Part shown: piece after piece, positions 19,358 to 28,264 of the stretch | Layout of the letters: every line of letters begins with the position of its first letter | Position numbering within the stretch: position 1 is the stretch's first letter | Assembly: GCA_002457675.1 (NCBI GenBank) | Contig: NTKK01000003.1 | Span: forward strand, 1-64,000 | Direction of reading: 5' to 3' | DNA: 64,000 bases | From: Bacteroidetes bacterium MED-G17 | Lineage (GTDB): Bacteria; Bacteroidota; Bacteroidia; NS11-12g; UBA9320 | Notes under the pieces: generated by a model | Database searches by the model: none | Told to the model about the DNA's origin: nothing | What the model saw: only the letters and a program-made list of their open reading frames with translations | Translations under genes and position numbers: made by a program

Positions 19358-19987
19358 TTAGTGTTTAGATAGATAGTCTGCTACCCCTTCAAAAGTTTCG
19401 TGTAGAGCATCTTTCCCTTTTTCCCAGTTGGCTGGACATACTTCACCTTTTTCTTCGAAATGAGCCAAAGCATCAACCATTCTCAATGCCTCATCCACAC
19501 TTCTTCCTAAAGCGTACATATTGACTACTTGGTGCTGAACCAATCCATTCTTGTCAATTAAGAATAATCCTCTCAAGGGTTTCATTGGACCTGTGGTAGT
19601 TAAGTTGCCTTCCTCATCATACTCGTACTCACCGTGTAAAACTCCGAAATTGGTAGAAACGGTTTTTTCAAAATCAGCAATAATTGGATAGTTTATCCCT
19701 TTTATACCACCATTGTCTTTACTGACTTGTAGCCAGCCCCAATGACTTTCTTGTGAGTCACAGCTGCAGGCAACCACTTCTGTGTCTCTACTTCTAAATT
19801 CGTCTAATTTTTCTTGAAAAGCGTGTAGCTCCGTAGGACATACAAATGTGAAATCTTTTGGATAAAAAAATAATACCACATTCTTTTTACCTAAATACTG
19901 ATCTAATGAAAAATCCTCCACTAATTCTTCTCCATTAATTACTGCTCCAGTAGAAAATGAAGGTGCTTTTTTTCCTGTTAATACCAT
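19358..19987 (-). CDS. 2-Cys peroxiredoxin (AhpC/TSA family)
   Basis: DFTFVCPTELHAF peroxidatic Cys and EVCPANWEKG resolving Cys. Confidence 0.95.
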   Translation of the reverse strand: MVLTGKKAPSFSTGAVINGEELVEDFSLDQYLGKKNVVLFFYPKDFTFVCPTELHAFQEKLDEFRSRDTEVVACSCDSQESHWGWLQVSKDNGGIKGINYPIIADFEKTVSTNFGVLHGEYEYDEEGNLTTTGPMKPLRGLFLIDKNGLVQHQVVNMYALGRSVDEALRMVDALAHFEEKGEVCPANWEKGKDALHETFEGVADYLSKH

Positions 19988-20071
19988 ACTAATAGATTTA
20001 CAATGCTACACAAAATATGTTTCCTAACCATCAAAAACAAAACAGAGAAAATTAATAGCTAATAAGTGTAT

Positions 20072-20593
20072 TTAATGCTTCTTGTAATGGGATAAAAATT
20101 GAAGACCTTTTTCAACATATACATTTGCATTTTCTTGAATTGCTTTTATTTGAGACTTATTTAAAGGTTTTACAACTTTCGCTGGGCTGCCAAGGACTAA
20201 TGAATTAGGAGGAATGATTTTCCCTCCAGTAACCAACGCATTGGCTCCAATGATTGAGTTTTTACCAATCTTGGCACCATTAAGAAGGATGGCACCCATA
20301 CCAATAAGGCAATTATCTGAAATTTTTGCTCCATGCACAATGGCACCATGCCCAACAACCACACCATCACCTATAACTACAGGAAATCCGGGGTCACAAT
20401 GTAAGACTGCATTGTCTTGAATATTGCTGCGTTTACCAACAAAAATTTTGTCGCTATCGCCTCTTAACACAGCCCCATACCAAACAGAACTATTTTCCCC
20501 CAATTCTATATCGCCAATTGTTGTTGCATTTGGCGCAATAAAAACATTTGCACCTTTTTTAATTGCTTTGCTTAAAATTGCCTTGTAATCCAT
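20072..20593 (-). CDS. gamma-carbonic anhydrase-like family protein
   Basis: Hexapeptide repeats; FIAPNATTIGDIELGENSSVWYGAVLRGD; start at MDYKAIL (20593). Confidence 0.9.
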   Translation of the reverse strand: MDYKAILSKAIKKGANVFIAPNATTIGDIELGENSSVWYGAVLRGDSDKIFVGKRSNIQDNAVLHCDPGFPVVIGDGVVVGHGAIVHGAKISDNCLIGMGAILLNGAKIGKNSIIGANALVTGGKIIPPNSLVLGSPAKVVKPLNKSQIKAIQENANVYVEKGLQFLSHYKKH

Positions 20594-21800
20594 GAAGATC
20601 GCACTAACAAACATAAAAAAGCTTATAGGAATCACCAATGGTGAAAATGAAAAAATGGGCGAAGACATGAGAAGAGTCGAAAGTATAGATGATGCATTTG
20701 TAATTATTGAAAATGACCTGATCCAAAAGTTTGGTTCAATGGAAGATTTTATTCATGAGGAGGGGCTTGAAAAAATTGAGGTGGCGCACACGGTTATGCC
20801 TTCTTTAATAGATTGTCATACACACTCAGTTTTTTCAAAATCTCGCGATCTTGAATTTGTTCAAAGAATAAAAGGGTTGACTTACGAAGAAATAGCTAGC
20901 AGTGGTGGCGGAATATTAAACTCTGCTTTGCATTTACAAAAAACTTCTGAAGAAGAGCTTTATGAAAAGTCGCGTGAGAGGGTGTTGAAAATGGAAAATA
21001 AAGGCGTCGGTGCTATCGAAATAAAAAGCGGTTATGGGCTTCGTTTAAAAGATGAAATAAAAATGCTGCGTGTAATAAAAAGGCTAGCAAAAGAAACGGA
21101 TTTGAATATTAAATCTACTTTTTTGGGTGCCCATGCCTATCCACATGAATTTCAAGATGACCATCACACTTATATAGACGTGATTGTAAATGAAATGCTG
21201 CCACAAATTAAAGAAGAAGATTTGGCCGATTTCATAGATGTTTTTTGTGAACCCAATTATTTTAATTTAGAAGAAACCGAGAGAATTTTTCAGGCGGGTA
21301 ATGACAATAAGCTAGGAATTAAAGCTCATGTTAATCAGTTCAATTCTTTTGGTGGTATAGAATTAGCCGTTGATTATGATGCTATAAGTGTAGATCACCT
21401 TGAAGTCTGCACTGAAGAGGATATAGAATTATTAAGAGGCAGTTCGACTATGCCAGTTTTACTACCTGCGTGCTCCTTCTTTATTTCCATCCCATATGCG
21501 CCTGCGAGAAGACTTATTGATTCTGGACTACCAGTAGCTTTGGCAAGTGATTTTAATCCCGGCTCTGCGCATGTTTATAACCCATTTTTTATTTGGAGTT
21601 TGGCTTGTTTAAAATTGAATATGCTTCCAGAAGAGGCGTTTAATGCGTTAACATTAAATTCGGCAAAAGCACTAGGAATGCAGAAGGAGATAGGTAGTAT
21701 TGAGGTGGGTAAGAAAGCAAAATTAATTGCACTTCCGAGCATTCAAAGATTATCAGAAATTCCTTATCAAATGGGAGAGGTCCAAGTTCAATTAATCTAA
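20592..21800 (+). CDS. hutI: imidazolonepropionase
   Basis: 402 aa; PSLIDCHTHSVF, EIKSGYGL, LASDFNPGSAH motifs. Confidence 0.95.
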   Translation: MKIALTNIKKLIGITNGENEKMGEDMRRVESIDDAFVIIENDLIQKFGSMEDFIHEEGLEKIEVAHTVMPSLIDCHTHSVFSKSRDLEFVQRIKGLTYEEIASSGGGILNSALHLQKTSEEELYEKSRERVLKMENKGVGAIEIKSGYGLRLKDEIKMLRVIKRLAKETDLNIKSTFLGAHAYPHEFQDDHHTYIDVIVNEMLPQIKEEDLADFIDVFCEPNYFNLEETERIFQAGNDNKLGIKAHVNQFNSFGGIELAVDYDAISVDHLEVCTEEDIELLRGSSTMPVLLPACSFFISIPYAPARRLIDSGLPVALASDFNPGSAHVYNPFFIWSLACLKLNMLPEEAFNALTLNSAKALGMQKEIGSIEVGKKAKLIALPSIQRLSEIPYQMGEVQVQLI

Positions 21801-22420
21801 TGAAACCAATAATAATTGGAATTACAGGAGCAAGTGGATCAGGAAAAAGCTCCATCTTGAAAGCAGCTAGACAAATAATAGGTTTTAATACGGTAGAAAT
21901 ATTGTCTCAAGACCACTATTACAAACCAATTGAGCAGCAAACACTTGATAAAGATGGGATGGTAAATTTTGACCTGCCTACAGGAATAAACCAAAAAAAA
22001 TATGTGCACGATGTCAAACATATTCTCTCTGAAAAAACACTTAAAATTCCCGCTTATAACTACAACAATCCAAATGCCAAAACAAAAATGTTGACCTTTT
22101 TTCCAACAAAAATTTTGTTTCTAGAGGGTCTTTTTCTTTTCAAACCATACTTAATTAATGCTTACTTAGATCTAAAAATATTTATCGAATCACCAAATGA
22201 GGTCAATTTTAAAAGGCGACTAAAACGCGATCAGATACAAAGAGGCCAAAAGGTTGAACAAATTGAATATCAATGGAAAAATCATGTTTTACCTACATAC
22301 CACAAATATTTATTGCCTCAAAAAGAACAGGCGGATTTTATTTTAAAGAACCAGGAATCCAAGAGAAAAAGTGCTCAAATTCTTGTTGATTTTCTTCAAC
22401 AAAAAGGAATATCCTTTTGA
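21800..22420 (+). CDS. uridine kinase-like P-loop kinase
   Basis: GITGASGSGKSS Walker A; EILSQDHYYKP; FLEGLFLF; overlaps the hutI stop (TAATG). Confidence 0.87.
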   Translation: MKPIIIGITGASGSGKSSILKAARQIIGFNTVEILSQDHYYKPIEQQTLDKDGMVNFDLPTGINQKKYVHDVKHILSEKTLKIPAYNYNNPNAKTKMLTFFPTKILFLEGLFLFKPYLINAYLDLKIFIESPNEVNFKRRLKRDQIQRGQKVEQIEYQWKNHVLPTYHKYLLPQKEQADFILKNQESKRKSAQILVDFLQQKGISF

Positions 22421-22447
22421 TCCATGTGTGGACTTAGCTAAATCACT

Positions 22448-22455
22448 TATTTTTG
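22448..22455 (+). promoter_or_regulatory. -7 promoter element TATTTTTG upstream of secDF
   Basis: Exact TAnnTTTG 33 nt before the ATG. Confidence 0.45.
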
Positions 22456-22488
22456 CAAACTTCGTAAGTAATCTTAGAGCATCATTTA

Positions 22489-25400
22489 ATGAAAAATAAA
22501 GGTTTTGTCATATCAGTAACTATCTCCTTAATTGTATTCTCATTGTATCAGCTTTCTTTCACTTGGAGAGCCAATTCAATTGAAACTGAGGCTAAAGAAA
22601 TCTCAACAGAGCAAGGCACCAGTTTCTCAAGTTATATCGATAGTATAAGAGGTGAAGTAGCCTATAATTTGGGCATATTTAAATTCAATTACGCAGAAGT
22701 AAAGCAAAGAGCGCTGAATTTAGGTTTGGATTTGCAAGGAGGAATGAATGTAACCCTTGAGGTTTCTGCTCCAGATATTATAAAAGCACTTGCAGGGTCA
22801 CAAGGAACCTCTAAATTGGCACTAGATTTTTCAGCTGCGTTAGAAGAAGCAGAAAAGGAATACAAGGGTTCAGGAGATTTTATCAATTTGTTTTTCGAAA
22901 AATTTATCAAAAAGTCTCCTTCTGGTAAGCTTGCACCCATCTTTGCTACTCTACAGAACAAGGAACAAATTAAAAGTACTTCAACAAATGAAGAAGTTTT
23001 AGAATACTTAAGAAAAGTACTTTCAGACAAGGTAGATAATACATACAATGTACTTTCTGCGAGGATAGACAAATTTGGAGTCGCTCAACCTAATGTTCAG
23101 CAGCTAGACGGGGGCAGGATCTTGGTGGAGCTTCCCGGAGTTGATAACCCCCAAAGAGTAAGAAATATTCTTCAAAGTTCTGCAGAATTAGAATTTTGGT
23201 ACACTTTCCAAAATTATGCAGCATACAAAATACTGGAAGCAGTAAACAACCAAATAATTAAAATCGATGGTATTCAGAATAAAACCAAAACAGACACATC
23301 CAATCCATCAGTTAATTTAAGTTCAGGCGATGAATTGCTCAAATCCTTGGGTGTTAATGAAAATATTGATGATAGTACTACTGGTTTGGCAGTAAAGGAT
23401 TCTTTAGAAACAACCACCGATACAACACAAAAACAACTAAGCGCAGAAGAGTTTGCCAAACAAAACCCATTAACAGGTAAGATTTCACCTTATATTTTTC
23501 AAGGAGAAAATGGTGCACAATGGGCTCCTTCGGCTATTATAGGGAGTGTTCAATCTAAGGATAAGGAAAAGGTTGAAAAGTTGTTGGCCCGTGATGATAT
23601 CCAAGATCAAATTCCAAACAATGTTCGTTTTGCATGGAGCTTTAAACCACAGATTACAGATAAGGGGTTAGAATTTTATTACTTATATGCCCTTAAAGGT
23701 TCAAGAAACAATGAGCCTGCATTAAGCGGAGATGTTGTGCAAAGTGCCAGACCAAGTACCAATCCTAATGGTGAAGTCGGAGTGTCAATGACAATGAACC
23801 GAGATGGGGCAAATGAGTGGAAAATAATAACCTCAAAAGCTTCAAAAAAATCACCTAAAGAATGTGTGGCTATTGTATTGGATGGACAAGTTTATTCTGC
23901 ACCTACTGTTCAAGGAGAAATTCCGAATGGACGTTCGGAGATAAGCGGAAATTTCACCCAGAATGAGGCACAAGACTTAGCAAATATTTTGGAAACAGGT
24001 AAACTGCCAGCCAAAGCGCAAATTGTTGAGGAAACAGTAGTAGGACCTAGCTTAGGAAAAAGTGCCATTAAAGCAGGAATCTCTTCTCTGTTCATTGGAT
24101 TTATCCTAGTGATATCTTTTATGATTCTGTATTATAATACTGCAGGAGTGTATTCTGTGCTTGCCTTGCTTCTAAACTTATTGCTTATTATATCTATATT
24201 GGCAGGATATGGTGCAGCTTTAACTCTCCCTGGAATGGCAGGACTTGTATTAACAATAGGTATGGCAGTTGATGCCAATGTTTTAATTTTTGAAAGAATC
24301 AAAGAAGAAATTTTGGGAGGAAAAACATTGAAGGCTGCAATCAAAGCAGGTTATAAAGAAGCACAATCTTCTATATTAGATGCAAATGTAACAACCATTA
24401 TCGTTGCAATTATTTTGGGCGTGTTTGGAAAAGGTCCAGTTTTTGGATTTGCAATTATTCTAGGTATTGGAATCTGCTGTTCACTTTTTACTTCGATGTT
24501 GGTTACTCGCATGCTGATCGAATGGCATTTTAATAGAAAGGGTACAATAAAATTTGACACATCAATCTCGAAAAACTTGTTTAAAAAACCAAACTTTCAA
24601 TTCATAAAATCTCGGAGAGTTTTTTATATCACCTCATCTGTGATTATTTTGGCTGGTGTTGTCTCACTATTCACCAAGGGTTTGTCAAGTGGTGTTGACT
24701 TCAAAGGGGGCTGGAGTTATATTGTTCAATTGGACCAACCTGTTAATACAGTGGATTTAAAATCGGAAATAGGGAAGTATATTAAAGACAACACCGAGGT
24801 GAAAACTTATGGGACGAATAACCAGTATAAAATCACCACTGCATATCGTATCAATGATAAAGGTGAAACCTTGTCAGATGAAGTCAAAGGCACTGTCATA
24901 AAAGCACTCGTAAAGTACAATGGAAGTGAAAAAAGTATTTTGTCAGAAAGTAAAGTAGGCCCTACAATCGCCAACGACACTAGAAATGCAAGTACCATGG
25001 CCATTATACTTTCATTGGTTGGGATGTTCGCATATATTGTCTTAAGATTTAGAAAAGTCGGTTTCGGACTAGGCGCTACAGCGGCCTTGTTTCATGATGT
25101 ACTTATCGTGTTTTCAATTTATTCGATACTCAAAGGAATTGTACCTTTCCCCCTAGATATAGACCAAGCATTTATCGCTGCCATACTTACTGTAGTAGGT
25201 TATTCAATCAATGATACGGTTGTCGTATTTGATAGAGTCAGAGAATTCTTAGGCCTTCATAAACATGAAAAACAAACAGGTGTAGTGATCAATAATTCAA
25301 TTAATGCCACATTGAGCAGAACGGTTGTAACATCATTTACTACACTTTTAGTAGTTTTAATATTGTTTTTGTTTGGAGGTGAAGGTTTAAAAGGCTTTAC

Positions 25401-25506
25401 ATTCGCTTTGCTGATCGGAATCCTTGTTGGAACCTACTCTTCGGTAGGCATCGCTACCCCAGTAGTTGTTGATATTGAAGGAGAGGAAAGAAAAGCAAAA
25501 AAATAG
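22489..25506 (+). CDS. secDF: protein translocase subunit SecDF (fused)
   Basis: 1005 aa; LGLDLQGGMNVTLEV, TIGMAVDANVLIFERIKEE (SecD); SSGVDFKGG and VGYSINDTVVVFDRVRE (SecF). Confidence 0.97.
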   Translation: MKNKGFVISVTISLIVFSLYQLSFTWRANSIETEAKEISTEQGTSFSSYIDSIRGEVAYNLGIFKFNYAEVKQRALNLGLDLQGGMNVTLEVSAPDIIKALAGSQGTSKLALDFSAALEEAEKEYKGSGDFINLFFEKFIKKSPSGKLAPIFATLQNKEQIKSTSTNEEVLEYLRKVLSDKVDNTYNVLSARIDKFGVAQPNVQQLDGGRILVELPGVDNPQRVRNILQSSAELEFWYTFQNYAAYKILEAVNNQIIKIDGIQNKTKTDTSNPSVNLSSGDELLKSLGVNENIDDSTTGLAVKDSLETTTDTTQKQLSAEEFAKQNPLTGKISPYIFQGENGAQWAPSAIIGSVQSKDKEKVEKLLARDDIQDQIPNNVRFAWSFKPQITDKGLEFYYLYALKGSRNNEPALSGDVVQSARPSTNPNGEVGVSMTMNRDGANEWKIITSKASKKSPKECVAIVLDGQVYSAPTVQGEIPNGRSEISGNFTQNEAQDLANILETGKLPAKAQIVEETVVGPSLGKSAIKAGISSLFIGFILVISFMILYYNTAGVYSVLALLLNLLLIISILAGYGAALTLPGMAGLVLTIGMAVDANVLIFERIKEEILGGKTLKAAIKAGYKEAQSSILDANVTTIIVAIILGVFGKGPVFGFAIILGIGICCSLFTSMLVTRMLIEWHFNRKGTIKFDTSISKNLFKKPNFQFIKSRRVFYITSSVIILAGVVSLFTKGLSSGVDFKGGWSYIVQLDQPVNTVDLKSEIGKYIKDNTEVKTYGTNNQYKITTAYRINDKGETLSDEVKGTVIKALVKYNGSEKSILSESKVGPTIANDTRNASTMAIILSLVGMFAYIVLRFRKVGFGLGATAALFHDVLIVFSIYSILKGIVPFPLDIDQAFIAAILTVVGYSINDTVVVFDRVREFLGLHKHEKQTGVVINNSINATLSRTVVTSFTTLLVVLILFLFGGEGLKGFTFALLIGILVGTYSSVGIATPVVVDIEGEERKAKK

Positions 25507-25521
25507 CTGATTATTGTTGAT

Positions 25522-26982
25522 CTAGAGTGGGTTTTCAACTATAATTTGGTGTGCTTGCACCATGTCATTTTTAAAAGCTCTATCCTCTTTAGCAAATGGC
25601 ACGGTTTTTCTAAGTAAGTTATAGAGTATCTTACTTTTACTTCCCATCTTATCAGTTTCGCGAAAATCAATTGCTTGGCAAGCCAATAGGTATTCTATCG
25701 AAAGAATGTGTTCTAAATTCTTAATTACCCGCAAGCACTTTGTCGCGGCATTAGCACCCATACTTACATGATCTTCCTGGCCATTTGAACTGTCTATCGT
25801 ATCAACACTAGCAGGGCTGCATAATTGTTTGTTTTGACTTACTAAGCTTGCAGCAGTATATTGTAATATCATATAACCACTATCTAGACCCGGCTTTGGT
25901 ACTAAAAATGGAGGTAAGTTTCTTAATCCATTTAACATTTTGTAGCTTCTCCTCTCAGAGATACTTCCAATTTCTGACAAAGCGATAGCCAAATAATCAA
26001 GTGCCATTGCCAGTGGTTGTCCATGAAAGTTTCCTGCGGAATAAATAGCATTTTCTTCTTCAATTACATTTGGATTATCCGTCACTGAATTTATTTCAAT
26101 TGAAAAAATCTGCTTCACATGTGATATTACGTCTAAAGAAGCACCCAAAACTTGAGGGATACAACGAAAACTATAAGGATCTTGAACAGTATCTTTTTTT
26201 GACATAAATAAAATAGAATCACCTAAGAGTTTTAACACCTCATCAGCAACAAATATTTGTCCCTTGTGTGGCCTTAAGTGGTGATTTATTGCAAAAAATG
26301 GACTAGCACTCGCTTCAAATGCTTCCAACGATAGACAAGCTATACGTAAAGCTTTGTCAAATAATCGTTTTGCCTTATCCAAAACGATAGCCCCATGAGC
26401 AGTCATAAACTGGGTACCATTTATTAGTGCCAAACCCTCTTTTGGTTGAAGTTCAATAGACTCAAAAGCCAAAACACTTGCATTTTTGATAGCGTCACCA
26501 TACCAAAGTTCTCCATCTCCGATGATAGGCAAAGATAAATGAGCTAAAGGAGCCAAATCACCTGATGCACCAAGAGAGCCCTGCTCATATACAACAGGAA
26601 TCAGATTGGTGTTGTACATATGAATGAGTTTTTCGACCAAACTTAAACTTACACCTGAGTATCCTTTTGAAAGTCCGAAAATCTTAAATAATAACATGGT
26701 TTTGCTTATTTTTTTTGGGAGTATTTCACCAACACCAACGGCATGTGATTGGATGAGTTTTTTTTGAAGCAAACCAAGTTCTTCATTCTGAATTTTGGAA
26801 TTGCAGAGCGCTCCAAAACCAGTATTTACTCCATAAATTGCTTTGTTTTCGCTAACTTTTTTGAGCAGAAATTGGTGGTTTTTCTTAATCTTATTTTTGG
26901 TTTTTTCCGAAAGCCCAATTTTGTTTACTAGCCAGTCTTCTAAATCGTGTAAGTCAAAATTATTTTCTTCTATGATTTTCAT
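25522..26982 (-). CDS. hutH: histidine ammonia-lyase
   Basis: MIO-forming ASG in YEQGSLGASGDLAPLAHLSLPIIGDGE; GVNTGFG. Confidence 0.94.
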   Translation of the reverse strand: MKIIEENNFDLHDLEDWLVNKIGLSEKTKNKIKKNHQFLLKKVSENKAIYGVNTGFGALCNSKIQNEELGLLQKKLIQSHAVGVGEILPKKISKTMLLFKIFGLSKGYSGVSLSLVEKLIHMYNTNLIPVVYEQGSLGASGDLAPLAHLSLPIIGDGELWYGDAIKNASVLAFESIELQPKEGLALINGTQFMTAHGAIVLDKAKRLFDKALRIACLSLEAFEASASPFFAINHHLRPHKGQIFVADEVLKLLGDSILFMSKKDTVQDPYSFRCIPQVLGASLDVISHVKQIFSIEINSVTDNPNVIEEENAIYSAGNFHGQPLAMALDYLAIALSEIGSISERRSYKMLNGLRNLPPFLVPKPGLDSGYMILQYTAASLVSQNKQLCSPASVDTIDSSNGQEDHVSMGANAATKCLRVIKNLEHILSIEYLLACQAIDFRETDKMGSKSKILYNLLRKTVPFAKEDRAFKNDMVQAHQIIVENPL

Positions 26983-27746
26983 AGTGAATTTTTTAGTTTG
27001 AGTCTTGTTATTACTCTTTTGGTATTTTCTGGAAAATCACTTCGCATCATCCAATTATAATATTCAGGGTCCTTACTAAATACTTCGCTTACACTTTTGT
27101 CTTTGTATTTGCCAAAAGAGAAGATTGGCACACCATGGTTGTTTTTTTTGATACGACCCGCTAAATCTACCAGTCGGTTTTGTCCTGTCAATTCGTGTAT
27201 TTCCGCTAGGGTATTGGGCAAATCTGCATATCGCTCAATTTGCGATTTTATTACTTCCCAAGTTGCTAAGGTGTCCGCTTTAGCACTATGCGCATTTTCT
27301 AATTTTTTTTGACAATAAAATGTATATGCTGCGCTCAAGTTACGTGGTTCTTTTAAATGATAAATTCTCTGTGCATCAAGAAATTTTCGGGTCTCCGTTT
27401 CAAAATCTATGCCTGCGCGGTAAAATTCTTCAACCAAAATTGGGAAGTCGAATTTGTTGCTATTAAAACCTGCAAAGTCTGCGTTTCCAATAAAATTGTT
27501 CAATTTTGGGGCAAGTTCTTTAAAGCTCTGTTTATCTTTTACCATTTCATCAGTTATCCCATGTATCAAGCTAACCTCTTCGGGTATAGGTATGGCAGGG
27601 TTGATGATCTCATGCAGAATAGATTCTTTACCATTTGTTTCAACCTTTATACAACAAATTTCTACAATTCGATCTTTTTGTATGCTTAATCCGGTAGTTT
27701 CTAAATCGAATATTATTAATGGTCTATGCAACTGTAATTCAGGCAT
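26979..27746 (-). CDS. 3'-5' exonuclease (DnaQ/DEDD family)
   Basis: IIFDLETTGLSIQKDRIVEICCIKV; GFNSNKFDFPIL; HSAKADTLAT. Confidence 0.9.
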   Translation of the reverse strand: MPELQLHRPLIIFDLETTGLSIQKDRIVEICCIKVETNGKESILHEIINPAIPIPEEVSLIHGITDEMVKDKQSFKELAPKLNNFIGNADFAGFNSNKFDFPILVEEFYRAGIDFETETRKFLDAQRIYHLKEPRNLSAAYTFYCQKKLENAHSAKADTLATWEVIKSQIERYADLPNTLAEIHELTGQNRLVDLAGRIKKNNHGVPIFSFGKYKDKSVSEVFSKDPEYYNWMMRSDFPENTKRVITRLKLKNSL

Positions 27747-27824
27747 GGGTCAAAGATAAAGCAAAAGAAGAAAGCAATCCTTAAAGGACAAGAACCGAGT
27801 AAAATTATTGGTTTTAGTATGTAT

Positions 27825-28259
27825 TTATAATTCTTTCCACATGAAGAAGTGTTGAATGCCTAGTTCTAAAAAGCTATTTCCTTCAACTTGGTAAGCCAAC
27901 TTTTGATAGAATGGAATTGCGGGTTTACGAGCATGTAAAATAACTCTACCGTACTTGGACTCCTTTGCAAAGGACTCTGCAAAAAATACCAATCTACTGC
28001 CAATATTTTGATTTTGATATTGTTGATGAACCGCAACCTGTCGCATTTTGATGATGCCATTTGCTTTTGGTTCAAGCAATAGAACTGCAATAATTTTATT
28101 TTTTACTTGCCCAATAAAATGATGCTGTTTTTTTTCTTCTTCCAGTTCAATTCGCGAGAATTTGAGGCCTAAAGGTTTGCGCAGAATTTCTGCTCTTAGT
28201 TTTACAGATTCTAGATATTTGTTTGAACCCCAAACTATTTCCGAAAAATCTGCATACAT
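27825..28259 (-). CDS. GNAT family N-acetyltransferase
   Basis: 144 aa; MRQVAVHQQYQNQNIGSRLV acetyl-CoA binding motif. Confidence 0.85.
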   Translation of the reverse strand: MYADFSEIVWGSNKYLESVKLRAEILRKPLGLKFSRIELEEEKKQHHFIGQVKNKIIAVLLLEPKANGIIKMRQVAVHQQYQNQNIGSRLVFFAESFAKESKYGRVILHARKPAIPFYQKLAYQVEGNSFLELGIQHFFMWKEL

Positions 28260-28264
28260 AAAAA

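Noticed and set aside
22689-23072. 127-aa minus-strand ORF
   Set aside because: Antisense to secDF coding sequence, low-complexity Ser/Leu composition; shadow ORF.
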